Assembly: GCF_000003605.2 (NCBI RefSeq)
Contig: NW_003144786.1
Location: 1,695,110-1,731,125 of the forward strand
DNA: 36,016 nt
Source: Saccoglossus kowalevskii
Taxonomy: Eukaryota > Hemichordata > Enteropneusta > Harrimaniidae
Direction: 5' to 3'
This document shows positions 1 through 12,413 of the stretch, piece by piece (the first letter of the stretch is position 1; each line of letters starts with the position of its first letter). A program made the position numbers and the translations under genes. The notes beneath the pieces were generated by a model. It did not search any database. It saw only the letters and a program-made list of their open reading frames with translations, and was not told the origin of the DNA.

Positions 1-3000
1 CTGGTATTTACCATAAGTGTAGATAGACACAATGGTATATTTACCATACACATAGTTATTTACTAGGTAAAGTTTAACTCAAGCTAAAAACCCATGGCCT
101 GGATAGCCATTTAATTGTGTAATAGATGAATGTATTTTGTAAATTCTAGAAGTTTTACTTTTAGAGGAAAATAGGAGTTGTGCCTCCCTGTAATCCAACT
201 GTGACAACAAACACTATGACAAAATTGAAACTCGTATGCATGGAGTTTCACTTCACTAGACTGAAAGACCAAATAAACTGTAACAGTGTACAGTTGTACT
301 TACATGTACTTGATATGAAAGTTTCTAAGGTTATAATGTGTTTATTTGTTCTACATGTACTAACTGCGTAATGAAATCTGTAATTATCCCACCCTTTGAC
401 CAATCTGTTAACTCAAGTACAGGAGGCTTTCAAGATTTGTAAGCACAACTTTAATCATGAAATTTTCAACCTGTCATGTGTTCAATGTTCATCAACTGTT
501 TGACCTCCTAATGACCTTGGTATTTGCAGAAGTGAAGGAGAGAATTAATGACTTAGATCAGGTGACTTAGGCATATTGTTAAGTGAGAAAATCTGTCCTT
601 CCTGGCGAACTATGTAACTGTGGAAACCGAAGAACTTAGTCATTTCCTTCCATAATGCATAATCAGAAAAGCTACATTTAAACCGTGGAGTCTGGAGTAG
701 GCAAACCAATCTAGCCTTAATCTCACAGTAATGTAGGTTTTGATAAGGGTTGGCTGTTGTTGATCCATTATTGCCGGATTGAGTGCCTAGCTGTTAACAG
801 TTATTCTGTGCATGGACTGAACTTATTATCGCGGTTATTCTGCTGTAGTGATAAGATTCATCTTATGTAGACATGACATTGAACTAAACTGACAAGATGG
901 AAAACTCTGCACTTTTGATTACCATTCAAATGGTTGTACATTATATCCCGTGATTATTTTTATCCTTATTTTTTTGTTTTGTAAAGATCAGTGACAAAAC
1001 AAGAATTGCTAGCAAATATTCAAGAGTGCATTGCATTTAGTAAAACTTATTATCATCATGAGTAAGCATTCATATTGTACATGTAGCTGATGAATTGTTA
1101 GAATGGATTCCAACATAACATTTACAATCAATTTAATTTGTACTATGCTTTTAAATTAATGATTATGGTGGGTCAAGGTAGTAAGGTGGGGATGCATTGT
1201 TATGGTATCACTGTCATCGTAGTTACTTTAACATTTGTTTTGGTCATTGTAATAATTCTTACAGCATTGAATTTAATACCATTAGTATGAAAAAATCAAT
1301 TTGTTTTGTCTTGCATATAGAAGTAACGAGAATATAGAATAATATATATAAATGCATAAGAGTAATTTAATTTATCCAATGTTCTTTTTTTGAATGAACA
1401 GTATCTCCTCGCTCTGAGTATTTTAGAGTTATAAAGAGTAGATTAAAAACTCAGGTGGTGGTGGGGGATTTGGCAGAATTGAAAGAAACATTTGTATAGA
1501 AAAAGAATTATGGAAAAAAATCTTGTAGGGATCAAGAAAAAGACGGGGAAAAAATATTACAGTGATTTTATACTAAACAAAATTAAATGAAGGAAACAAA
1601 TCGTCCCTTCCAGAGTTTCTAATGGTCTACCCCTTACCAAACAAATTCACCCAAAATTGACATTATGCATATAATGTGCAGTTTGTTTTACTACTATAGC
1701 TTGTATACTTCATAAATTAAAATGTAACTGTTAGTCTAGACCCAATCTATGAAGGGACACACAAATCACTGATTGCAGTCTTACCTAAAGCCTCAGTGTG
1801 TGGGTGTAACTAGCTGAGCAATTGACTTGCAACATTAACAGGTCATGCAACCACTTGATTATAAAGTCTAATCTTCAACTTTTCTAGAAAATTTTGTGTA
1901 CATGTATACTACTGACCTCTCGGGCTAGATTGCATGGAACATGAGGTTAATTGAATCTGCCGGTTTGTAAAGCATGATTGTTTGAATTGGCTGAGAGAAA
2001 GCAAAATCGTGCCATGGAGCCACCCCTCGGAGAACATAAAAACTAACTAGCCCTTGAAGGTATTTTTTTAAAAATCAACCATTAAACATTTACAAAACGT
2101 GTTATAGATCCAGACACTTAGAACCTGATCAGGTAGTCTCGTTGTGATAAAACTTATATATGTGCATGTGAGTATGCTCTACGACCACTTTACTATCGGT
2201 AATAACTAAAATGCATATATATTTGACAACAGCATACATGTACAGTTATGTTTTATTGTTGTGTGCTACCCACAGTTGACATTCACTGTATGAAAACTGT
2301 GGATGTGACCGGGATTGTCAAATTCACATTCAGAATGCTCGCTCAGTGTCTGCTTTAACAAAGACACAATACAGTTGGAAGACAGATCACTGATAAGCCC
2401 TTATTTGAGGATTACATACTGGTATATCATAGTGTCATGTTGTTTGCAAATCCTCTTAAGATCTCCTGCATAAATGGGGCTCTTTGTACTAGAGTTATAA
2501 CATGTGACTGTTATTTTGTGAATTCTGAATTGAATTCTTTGTGTTTCACCTGACAGGAGAGTATTCTGGTTCTTATACTTGATATGAGCAAGCTACAACG
2601 TGGCGTCCGTCAGTCGCACTGTAGACTAATTGCCTTGCTCCAATCACTGTTACATCATTATGCGTTTTAATTTCAAGTTTTTTACTGAATATTCTGTGCC
2701 TCGTCTTTTCAAACTCTGTGTTTATTTTGTGTCTCAGATTCCACACCAGTAAGATAATACAAAAAATATAAATATATCTCCTCTGTCTTTGGAATTTTCA
2801 TGCAGCATCAAGCTGCACTGGTCCATTTCATGCAATTGGAAAACAAAACAAATTTAATGATGTTTTTTTATTTCCTTAGGTCATATTTTCTTGACCTTGG
2901 CGATGATTGGACTATTTATATTAGCTGATTAAACTGAATAAATTACGGTTATGTAACTCAAGAATATCTATGTCACTTCATTCCTATTTCACTCTCTGAA

Positions 3001-3555
3001 CATTATTATGATAATTCTTAGTGTAAAAGAAAGATTATTCCATTTTGTATATCTGGTTATTGGGCATTCTAATTGTGATTTTTACAGGGTCGATTAAAGT
3101 TTTTTCTCCCCTATTTTTTCCCAACAATTTTAATGGGGACTTAAAGCAAATGAGAAAATTACATGTATGCTTCAAAATCAACAAAGAAATATAGAAAAAT
3201 AATAACATATATGCAAAATGTTTCACCAAGTGCAAGCAGTATAACAGTATTAACCCAATTTGCCAACTCCCATGTCAAAAAGTGGAATTGTTCAGAAATT
3301 CTTGACTATAAAAGACCATAGCATCTTTTTACCACTGCATACCTGGTAAGTTCTGTCATCTGATTCTTGTGCCTCAGGCAATGCATCATGGGATCACAGT
3401 GCTCAGAGTTGCAAGGGCAGGCATTTTTTTGATTACTCCAATGATGAGGATACAAGTAACTTCCAATATGAAATAGTATGGCAATGTATGGCAACATCCT
3501 ATTGTTACTTGGTATGGAGACTATGTATGTAATGCAGCTATTGTTTTAATGTTTT
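1..3555. other. AT-rich non-coding stretch, no gene seen
   Basis: All reading frames here are short (under 70 codons) and none looks like a protein family. The first 50 bases carry two copies of the word TTTACCATA about 30 bp apart. TACATGTA palindromes are seen at 301, 352, 1078, 1899, 2235 and 3160. A small CpG-bearing patch lies near 2598-2620. A CTG|GTAAGT donor-like site occurs near 3344, but no open exon leads into it. I see nothing else that can be annotated. Confidence 0.6.
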
Positions 3556-4072
3556 AACTGAGGTGTGATTGGTTAGAGATAATCATGTGATACACATGTA
3601 CAGTTGGCATCTTTCCTGAGGATGAGAAATGCCAAATTGTAAACTGAGGTGTGATTGGTTGGAGATATACATGTGATCAACAAAGCTGTAAACTGAGGTG
3701 TGTTTGGTTGGAGATATACATGTGATCAACAAAGCTGTAAACTGAGGTGTGATTGGTTGGAGATATACATATGATCAACAAAGCTGTAAACTGAGGTGTG
3801 ATTGATTGGAGATATACAAGTGATCAACAAAGCTGTAAACTGACGTGTGATTGGTTGGAGATGTACATGTGATCAAAAAAACTGTAAACTGAGGTGATTG
3901 GTTGGAGATATACATGTGATCAACAAAGCTGTAAACTGAGGTGTAATTGGTTGGAGATGTACATGTGATCAACAAAGCTGTAAACTGAGATGTGATTGGT
4001 TGGAGATATACATGTAATCATCATCTATATAGCTGGCGTCTTCCCTGGGGATAAGAAATGCTGAGTTGTTAA
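3556..4072. repeat. 49-bp tandem array bracketed by copies of a longer unit
   Basis: Eight units start at 3641, 3690, 3739, 3788, 3837, 3886, 3933 and 3982. The period is exactly 49 bp except for one 47-bp copy with a 2-bp deletion. Each unit starts AAACTGAGGTGTGATTGG, has ACATGTGATCA in the middle and ends AACAAAGCTGT. On both sides lies a longer version of the unit: at 3556-3640 and 3982-4072 the core is followed by a ~40-bp segment (3602-3640 and 4032-4070) ending AGAAATG-N5-TTGT. The two outer segments agree at about 31 of 39 positions. The period is not a multiple of three, so the ~66-codon frame read here on the minus strand is a by-product of the repeat. Confidence 0.93.
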
Positions 4073-4838
4073 CATTAAGAAAAAAATATGGCTGGCTATA
4101 TTCATAGACATGATGTATATTTGGTATGTGATTCTCATTTTTCCAAATATGGTGGATCTTATTAAAATCAAAAATGTTATGCCCTTGGGAAATGTCTCAA
4201 ACTAAGTATGTATACACATTGCTTGAAATTTACATATATCTGGAGGGATATTCTATTCTATTCTATTATATTAGTAATATATTTGTTTAGCTGTACACTT
4301 ATTTGTTGCTATGGCAGCATGATGCTTCTAGAACTCTGACAACAGATTTTTCCAGTAAATTTGAATGTGTTGACTATTGTGTGTACTAGTTTTGTTGCTT
4401 ATTTGCGGTATAAGTTGGGGTAATATTCCTCAAAAACCTGCTTCTCTTGCAGTGAAAATACACACTAACATGGTCTATTGACTGTCTGATGTAGTGAGAA
4501 GCTTTATATTTGGATGAGTTTGCAAACAGAAGAACTCAAGAAGATTGCACTAAGAAACTTAATTTGGCACATTGCCAACTACCTAAGAATTAGCTTGTAT
4601 TCACTGGTAGTGAGGACTGCTTGCTGTCAAAGCCAGTTAATTGTAATTACACTAAGGAGACAACTATATGCGAGTTGATCTTGACAATTTACTGAGGAAA
4701 AATTACATTTGTAATTTGTACTAAAAATTAGCAATACAAAAGTAAATGGAACTGATTCTGTCAAACATTTTAAATTAGTATATTGCTGTAATGCCAATTA
4801 AAATATATGTATTTTTTCAAATGTCAAGACATTGATGT
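4073..4838. other. Non-coding stretch with a short (ATTCT)n run
   Basis: No coding frame is seen. A short (ATTCT)3 run lies near 4250-4265. A near match to an RFX X-box (GTTGCTATGGCAGC) is at 4305-4318. The rest is AT-rich sequence without structure that I can recognise. Confidence 0.5.
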
Positions 4839-4947
4839 AAAAGTTTCTATATCTAGTATGTAGACAATGTGTCTACTTATCTACTAGGTAGATACAAACT
4901 TTTGTGCAATTAAAGTCATTAACGTTAAGTGCATAAATGTATGCACT
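4839..4947. repeat. Cluster of perfect hairpins and palindromes
   Basis: Several perfect inverted repeats sit side by side: GTAGACA-atg-TGTCTAC at 4860-4876, TATCTAC-tag-GTAGATA at 4878-4894, TTAACGTTAA at 4919-4928 and AGTGCATA-aatg-TATGCACT at 4928-4947. The first two are nested inside a wider imperfect inverted repeat, with AAAAGTTT at 4839 pairing with AAACTTTT ending at 4903 and CTAGT pairing with ACTAG. This could be a small foldback element or a structured RNA. No tRNA or known ncRNA pattern is recognised. Confidence 0.75.
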
Positions 4948-6938
4948 GATGATGCATGGATGAGTGATTGCACAATTTGAGAGCATTATTGTGAACAAAT
5001 TCAAGTATAATAGAATATGTTACTTAATTTGCCATCTCAGACAGATGCTAAACTGCTTACAAATGGTCTAAAGTGTATGGTATTACAGGATATACACATC
5101 TAAGGCTGTAATGTCATGGAATGGACACAAATTCATCTTGACTGTCAACCTTCTGGCCCACACTGACCAGAAATGTTTTGCCCTATCAATGACTGTTACT
5201 ATGGGAACATGATGTGATACTGTCAGATTGTATACTGTATCCCTTGAGCACTATAATAGTTTCTCCAAATTTGTTCTGTGTTTTTAGTTTAGTATTATTT
5301 GATCAAAATGGTTACATTGGGTTTATTCTGACTTTCTTGCCCAAATTTGTCTGCACTTTGTTTCTAATATTTTTCAATATTTATGGAAATGAACCCTAAT
5401 TTTAGACCATACTGACAAAATGTTAGTCACTTTTCAGTTTTTACTAAAAAAAATTTGTTTTTTGTCTCAATCTTCTGAAGAAAAGTGCATACTATAGGGG
5501 TCTATTTTGTGAATTTATAATGTAAAGGGGGAACTGGTGGTGAACGGATTAACAGTTTAAATAATTTCATGTTTTTAGATAATCAAAATAATATCACTTG
5601 AAGCTTGCATAAGTATACTATGCTGGTTTTGTCTGATTTTGTGTAAGCTGGAAGATTGCCTTCTCAAATTTTAATTTCCCTGCACCTGTCTTCCTTGTCA
5701 AGCTCTGCTGGGTTTCTGACATTAATTCAGGATCCAGTAATGTTCAAGGTTTTTGTAATAACTTTTTTTTATTTTTATTGGCACTTTACTGTTCTGCAGG
5801 ATACTAGTTTTGTCTTGATGGGCCATTTCATTTTTATGATAGGGGGGAGATGACACATGTATCAGTGATTACAAACTATGCCGACTTTTGGACCATCCTA
5901 ATCACATTTAACTACTCAGACATCAAACAGTATGAATTTGCCACTTTTATAGTTGATCACATGTATATGAACACATTTAATACTTTCTCTTCCTTATTAA
6001 TAATTACTATGCTGCCCAGGGACATTGTAAAACATCTCTCGCATACTCATTAGAAATGTGCCCACACACCCCTATTATCAGAATGGTTTTGCCAGTAGTT
6101 AACAATATGATAAAGACCACTGTGAACCCTGACTGTGAATAAGTTTATAGTTCCAAGGTTTGAGTTAAACAAACTGCTAACTTAATGTTAACTGTTTTAC
6201 ACACTCGGTCTATGGCAGGCAGTCAGTGTGCCCATGGTACATTACATTGATGTCTGCATTTCCCAATTTACAGATTCTGTATTTTATTGTTCATTTGATT
6301 TCAAAAACTGCTTGTCTCCTGTTGGGTTTAATTATTCAAAGGTCATTGACCTTTATCCATTGGAAAAGCAATCTATTACCGCCACAGGAGATGTCATTTC
6401 TTGTCATATAAGACCTGAGGTGCTGTCAGGGTGATTCTGATGATCCATTCAGACTGTGTCTTTCAACTTTATAATTGTGTAAAGCTTGAAAACAGAAAAC
6501 CATTGATTATTAATGACACGATCCATTTCTTTACTAATTTTTGTAAATTTGTAAATTTTGTAAAAGTGCTCAAATTATGATACTACACCTGCCCATAGAA
6601 ATGAATTTAATCACTTTTGTGAATTCCTTGTGCAGAAACTGAAAGTATGTCAATCAATATAATCAATTGTTCCAAGTCGATTTTGAGTTTCAATTAAAAT
6701 CCAATCCTTCATTACAATGTCCATGCTATATCTCTTGAAGGCTGATTGGAATTTCTAATTCATTTGAAAAACAGATATGTATATTAATTGATAGTTATTT
6801 ATGCATCAATACATTGATCTTTTTTGAGCTGAAATTTGTTAATGAAAAAGGTATTGAAAATGTGTAGTGATCCAAATATTCAGATACAATAGTTTTATAA
6901 CTATTGCAAGACCAAAAGTAAAAAAATACTGGATCAAT
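4948..6938. other. Non-coding stretch, no gene seen
   Basis: The short frames here (60-68 codons) are AT-rich and hydrophobic, and no family is recognisable. A 14/14 match to the X-box pattern is at 5195-5208. TGATCACATGT at 5954-5964 is the reverse complement of the core word of the 49-bp array. CpG is scarce: I count about six in 5900-6900. Confidence 0.55.
5195..5208 (+). promoter_or_regulatory. RFX X-box-like site
   Basis: GTTACTATGGGAAC fits the X-box pattern GTHNYYATRRNAAC at all 14 positions. RFX-family factors bind such imperfect inverted repeats. No promoter or gene start is visible nearby, so function is unproven. Confidence 0.3.
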
Positions 6939-6962
6939 TTAAGGTAGCGAGACTATTATTTG
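6939..6962 (+). repeat. Left terminal inverted repeat
   Basis: A 24-bp arm containing GGTAGCGAGAC, perfectly matched in inverse orientation at 7926-7949. Confidence 0.9.
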
Positions 6963-7925
6963 TGTTGAAAATTACGATTTTCACATTTATTTATTAATTG
7001 ATGAAATGCACTATAAACTTTCATATGATAAAGTCAACATAACATAGAATGTCATGTAAGTTGGTTAAAATGTATATTTTCTGAAGGGAAGCAAGGCAGC
7101 CTCAGTAGTGTTTTCCAAAATCAACAATACAGGTTTAATCTGTGTGCCTATAAGTTTCAAAGATAAACTCAAGACAAAGCAATGTTAGGATGTGTTATCA
7201 GTAGCTATCTGACACACAATGAGTGTTTCCAAACATTGGAGTGGGTTGTCTCCGCCCCTGTTTGTTTCACAGATTAGTCATTTGCATATGAATGTGTCAG
7301 ACACGAGGTCACACAGCCACTGAAAAAAATCATTGATCTTGGTGTTTTCATATGCCGAATTTATCCAATTATAGCTATCCCATTCCTTTATTTTTTTGAT
7401 TTCTAATAGCCTTACACATTTGGATGCCCCTACACATGGTAAAACAGACCTTGATGGGAAAACGTATACTTATTGTCGTCGGATTAACACCAAATTTTCA
7501 CAGCTTTAAGGTGACAATGAGAGGAACTTGAATGTGTCCAGACAAACTATTTCATCGATTATTTACCAACGAGTTGTGGTTTGAGCTGGGGGCAATGTGA
7601 CTAAAACAGTAATTGAAATTCAGCACACTATTTTTTAAAACGCGTTGCTTGAATAAAACTGACCAGACACATTCAATTTACCAGACTATTGAACAACTAG
7701 GAAAAATGAAAAAAATACTTTTTATCGCCAGCCTAAATGCGTAATTATTATTTTTACAGAAAAAGTAATTTTTCACCTTTGATTGAGTAACGCGTCGTAG
7801 AATGCAGATACGGGCATGCAAAATACACTTGTGAAAAACTTGAAGTCTGGCGATTCTAAAAATATATACTTTTCCGGGTTTATTTGTAGTCATTTAGTCA
7901 CAATTAGAAGATGAAAACAAGTATG

Positions 7926-7949
7926 CAAATAATAGTCTCGCTACCTTAA
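7926..7949 (-). repeat. Right terminal inverted repeat
   Basis: Exact reverse complement of 6939-6962. On both sides the sequence just inside the arm includes TTTTCA when read from the outside in, so some subterminal similarity may continue beyond 24 bp. Confidence 0.9.
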
Positions 7950-10060
7950 TTCTAATTTGACATTAATATAATGCCATTATTTAATTTACTCAAAGAAGCC
8001 ATTACTTTTTGATCTGTCTCACACTACTAGTACTGATAAAAACAACAGAACATAGAAAAGGTATATACCTGTCTCACTTTAAATTAAAATTGTCTATATG
8101 TTATACATGTAAATCTTGAGTCGTGTTTTGCTTTGCAGTGACTCTGGAGTGCACTAAGACAAGTTTTATGAGTCACGAAGAGTTAAAAGAAGAAACCCTC
8201 TTATTTCCATGGATGACTGATTTAAATTGAAAGATCGTAACACAAACTTTTATGAGATGGACCTTTGAATGCAAATGTCATTATCAGTAAAAGTCTATTT
8301 CAGTAGAAAGTGAATATTGTTGCCATTTAGAAAGTACTTGTCAGGTAATAATATATCAGGGTTTCAACACTTATTTTAAATGTAACCCAGTTGACCTACC
8401 AATGACCCAAGTTATTGGAGGTCACGTTAGAGTTCCTGCAGTGATTGGCTTTCCTTTTTGATTTAAAGGGGTGATGGAAGTGTCGCTATGTGTTTGTTGT
8501 GACAGATAATTTGTATATAAAAACTTTTCTTTTTGAGCTAAAAAACTGCCGCATAAAACAATGCATTTATAGCAGAATTCATTCCTAATGAGGGATTTGA
8601 GAAAAAAAAATGCTTAAAAGAAAGGATTTGTTTTGTTCGATGGGGTTGGGGCTTCTATATGTATCCTGTGGCTCTTTATTCAGGTCATGTTGTACATGTA
8701 GACTCCTTTCTCACTTTTCTAAAAATAATTTATTTGTTGAATGGAAATAATTACGATGGGTACCAAGTAATAGTCAGTAAAATGCTGAGGAAATGAGAAA
8801 TGACTGCTAACTATACAGTGCTAGTTGGACAACAATCAAGCAGGTCAATTATCTTTGTTTCCATAGCAACAGATATAGGGTTCTATATCAATTATAATCA
8901 GATATAACTGTTTAAAAGAAAAGAAATGCATGTGCAGTTACAATGCATCTATGTTAAACGAACATGCCACTGAGAATAGCCAGCCTTTCTCTATCTCAAC
9001 TTAATTGCCATTTTTAGTATGTTCTGAACTTGAAATACAAGTACTTGACTGCTGATGTGTCTCTTCATTCAGCGTATCACTACAATGTGTGAAGTTCACA
9101 CTTTATAGGTGATCTGAACAACTACCCAACATTAAAAAGCTTTCCACCAATGGATAGTGGCTGTGAATTAATACTGGTTGTGAATTTCTCGCCATTAAAA
9201 TGAAGTGAGGTGAGTTCTGCTTTTACATCACAAGATGTTGATAATAGTTAATTGTTGTCATTTCATGATACCTGTATAGTTTTTGTAACTAGACATGGTA
9301 GAGGTACTCTGGAATACAATTGTCTATAACAGTACACGCACACACTAACAACAGGGATTTATTTAATATGTTGTACAAAGGCTTACACAGTTAGAATCTT
9401 TTTAATACCTTATTTCTTATATCAAAAGCAACTGTCGATACTTTGTAAACAAATTTATAACATTATAAAACTACTGCTTTAGATTCAAGCAGAAAATTCA
9501 TCATCGCTATGTTTCGTTGTTACCATATATCATTGTCCAATTTGCCCTTTTTCGCCAAAGAGTTGGGTTCACCAATCAGTGCTCATGTAACAACAACTCA
9601 CATCAATTTTAAATTTAAACCAATAGGTTTTGTCATCTTGTGTCACATCATAGCTTGATTTTCTATGGAAATATATCACAACACATGACTTTGTGTTCCA
9701 TTTACCATAGGGAAAAACACTAGAGTATGCAATGTTGTGTTTGATTCAGACAGTAAATACAGGTTTTATAGTATAATGGTGAGATGACTGTTGAATTAAT
9801 GAACTTTGGCTGGTGAAGATGACCGTTTAGGTTTTGTGAATATTTTGTATTGCGTGATTTATACACCTTTCAGATATAAAGTTTGGACAGCTGAAGAAAT
9901 GATGGTTGATTGTTAGGCATCATTTGTATTCCCTTTAAATACCTGGAAGGGCTTTGAACTAATATTCATTCTATATGTACATTGTATACATGTAAATCTT
10001 TCATTGAGTTTAATGAATTCTGGATATAGTGTGTCTACTATTAGGATCCAAACACAGTGT
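7950..10060. other. Non-coding stretch, no gene seen
   Basis: No frame reaches 60 codons. It contains an exact X-box-pattern match at 8857-8870, a POU octamer ATGCAAAT at 8269 and TACATGTA at 8104, 8693 and 9987. A GAG|GTGAGT donor-like site lies near 9211, but the sequence before it has stops in all frames. Nothing else is annotated. Confidence 0.55.
8857..8870 (+). promoter_or_regulatory. RFX X-box-like site
   Basis: GTTTCCATAGCAAC matches GTHNYYATRRNAAC at every position and is close to the canonical palindromic X-box. No adjoining gene is visible. Confidence 0.35.
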
Positions 10061-12283
10061 ATTTATAACATTAGTGTGATTATTTGTGGTACTGCAAGCA
10101 TATCTGAAGCATGTCAGATCATGCATGTAATATGTTTGTAACAGTAGTAGTGTTACAACAAGCATGTCACATGTATGTAATACGTTTGTAATGCTAGTTG
10201 TGATACTGCTAGGATGTCATATCATGTATGTAATACATTTATAACATTAATTGTGGTACTGCAAACATGTCAGATCATGTATGTAATATGTTTGTAACAG
10301 TAGTAGTGTTACAACAAGCATGTCACATGTATGTAATACTTTTGTAACATCAGTTGTGCTGCAAGCATATCAGATCATGTATGTAATATGTTTGTAACAT
10401 CAGTTGTGTTACAACAAGCATGTCACATGTATATAATATGTTTGTAACATCAGTTGTGCTGCAAGCATATCAGATCATGTATGTAATATGTTTGTAACAT
10501 TAGTTGTGTTACAACAAGCATGTCAAATCATGTATGTAACATGTTTGTAACATTAGTTGTGCTGCAAGCATGTGATATCATATATGTAATATGTTTGTAA
10601 CATTAGTTGGGGTACTGCAAGCATGTCAGATCATGTATGTAATATGTTTGTAACATTAGTAGTGTTACAACAAGCATGTCACATGTATGTAATACTTTTG
10701 TAACATTAGTTGTACTGCTAGGATGTCATATCATGTATGTAATACATTTATAACATTAATTGTGGTACTGCAAACATGTCAGATCATGTATGTAATATGT
10801 TTGTAACAGTAGTAGTGTTACAACAAGCATGTCACATGTATGTAATACTTTTGTAACATCAGTTGTGCTGCAAGCATATCAGATCATGTATGTATGTAAT
10901 ATGTTTGTAACATCAGTTGTGCTGCAAGCATATCAGATCATGTATGTAATATGTTTGTAACAGTAGTTGTGTTACAACAAGCATGTCACATGTATGTAAT
11001 ATGTTTGTAACATCAGTTGTGCTGCAAGCATATCAGATCATGTATGTAATATGTTTGTAACAGTAGTTGTGTTACAACAAGCATGTCACATGTATGTAAT
11101 ACGTTTGTAGTGCTAGTTGTGATACTGCTAGGATGTCATATCTTGTATGTAATACATTTATAACATTAATTGTGGTACTGCAAACATGTCAGATCATGTA
11201 TGTAATATGTTTGTAACAGTAGTAGTGTTACAACAAGCATGTCACATGTATGTAATACTTTTGTAACATCAGTTGTGCTGCAAGCATATCAGATCATGTA
11301 TGTATGTAATATGTTTGTAACATCAGTTGTGCTGCAAGCATATCAGATCATGTATGTAATATGTTTGTAACATTAGTTGTGTTACAACAAGCATGTCAAA
11401 TCATGTATGTAACTTGTTTGTAACATTAGTTGTGGTGCTGCAAGCATGTGATATCATATATGTAATACTTTTGTAACATTAGTTGGGGTACTGCAAGCAT
11501 GTCAGATCATGTATGTAATATGTTTGTAACATTAGTTGTGGTGCTGCAAGCATATCAGATCATGTATGTAATATGTTTGTAATGTTAGTTGTGGTATTGC
11601 AAGCATGTCACATGTATGTAATACGTTTGTAATGCTAGTTGTGATACTGCTAGGATGTCATATCATGTATGTAAAACATTTATAACATTAATTGTGGTAC
11701 TGCAAACATGTCAGATCATGTATGTAATATGTTTGTAACATTAGTTGTGGTGCTGCAAGCATATCAGATCATGTATGTAATATGTTTGTAATGTTAGTTG
11801 TGGTATTGCAAGCATGTCACATGTATGTAATACATTTGTAGTGCTAGTTGTGATACTGCTAGGATGTCATATCATGTATGTAATATGTTTGTAACATCAG
11901 TTGTGCTGCAAGCATATCAGATCATGTATGTAATATGTTTGTAACATTAGTTGTGTTACAACAAGCATGTCAAATCATGTATGTAACATGCTTGTAACAT
12001 TAGTTGTGGTGCTGCAAGCATGTCAGATCATGTATGTAATATGTTTGTAACAGTAGTTGTGTTACAACAAGCATGCGTATCATGTATGTAATATGTTTAT
12101 AACATTAGTTGTGGTGCTGCAAGCATGCATATGTATGTAATATGTTTGTAACATTAGTTGTGGTGCTGCAAGCATGTCATATCATGTATATAATATGTTT
12201 GTAACATTAGTTTGGGTGCTGCAAGCATGTCAGGTCATGTATGTACTACATTTATGTTTCTAACATTGTTCCTAGTTGTGGTT
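10061..12283. repeat. 2.2-kb minisatellite, ~48-57-bp unit with higher-order structure
   Basis: Roughly 43 units run continuously. A typical unit contains AACATTAGTTGTGGTGCTGC, then AAGCATGTCAGATCATG, then TATGTAATATGTTTGT. Three subtypes recur: one with GTGCTGCAAGCATATCAG, one with GTTACAACAAGCATGTCAC (about 4 bp shorter) and one with ACTGCTAGGATGTCATATC. The third subtype is at 10208, 10718, 11128, 11649 and 11858, so spacings are 510, 410, 521 and 209 bp, close to 5, 4, 5 and 2 times a ~103-bp dimer. The block at 10718-10961 recurs at 11128-11371 almost unchanged. The unit is not a multiple of three and there is no long ORF, so it is not a coding repeat. Confidence 0.95.
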
Positions 12284-12413
12284 CAATAACTACTGTATTT
12301 ACTTTTCTTGAGGTTATGGCCCATACAAACAGAAATAAAATGTTGTGTTGCTGCCCAAACTCGTAGTGATTGATACTGCATGCGCTTCTAATAGAATACA
12401 TATGATAACTCAG
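12284..12413. other. Short unique stretch between array and retroelement-like tail
   Basis: Nothing annotated. Confidence 0.4.

Larger units (their letters stand above)
6939..7949. mobile_element. ~1-kb DNA-transposon-like element with 24-bp TIRs
   Basis: A perfect 24-bp inverted repeat bounds the element: 6939-6962 starts TTAAGGTAGCGAGACTATTA, and 7926-7949 is its exact reverse complement. Each end carries TTAA, which could be a TTAA target duplication with TIRs starting GGTAGCGAG. Because TTAA is its own reverse complement, a TA duplication with longer TIRs fits equally well. The interior has no transposase; the longest frame is 71 codons on the minus strand (7678-7893). It is therefore non-autonomous, MITE-like or a deletion derivative. 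I count about 21 CpGs inside against about six in the preceding 1 kb, suggesting a younger or foreign insert. The family is not identified: the termini do not start CCY as piggyBac ends usually do. Confidence 0.85.

Noticed and set aside
3775-3975. 66-codon repetitive minus-strand ORF
   Set aside because: It lies wholly in the 49-bp tandem array; frames there are repeat artefacts.
9180-9215. GAG|GTGAGT splice donor on the plus strand
   Set aside because: Stop codons close all upstream frames within a short distance; no exon can be drawn.
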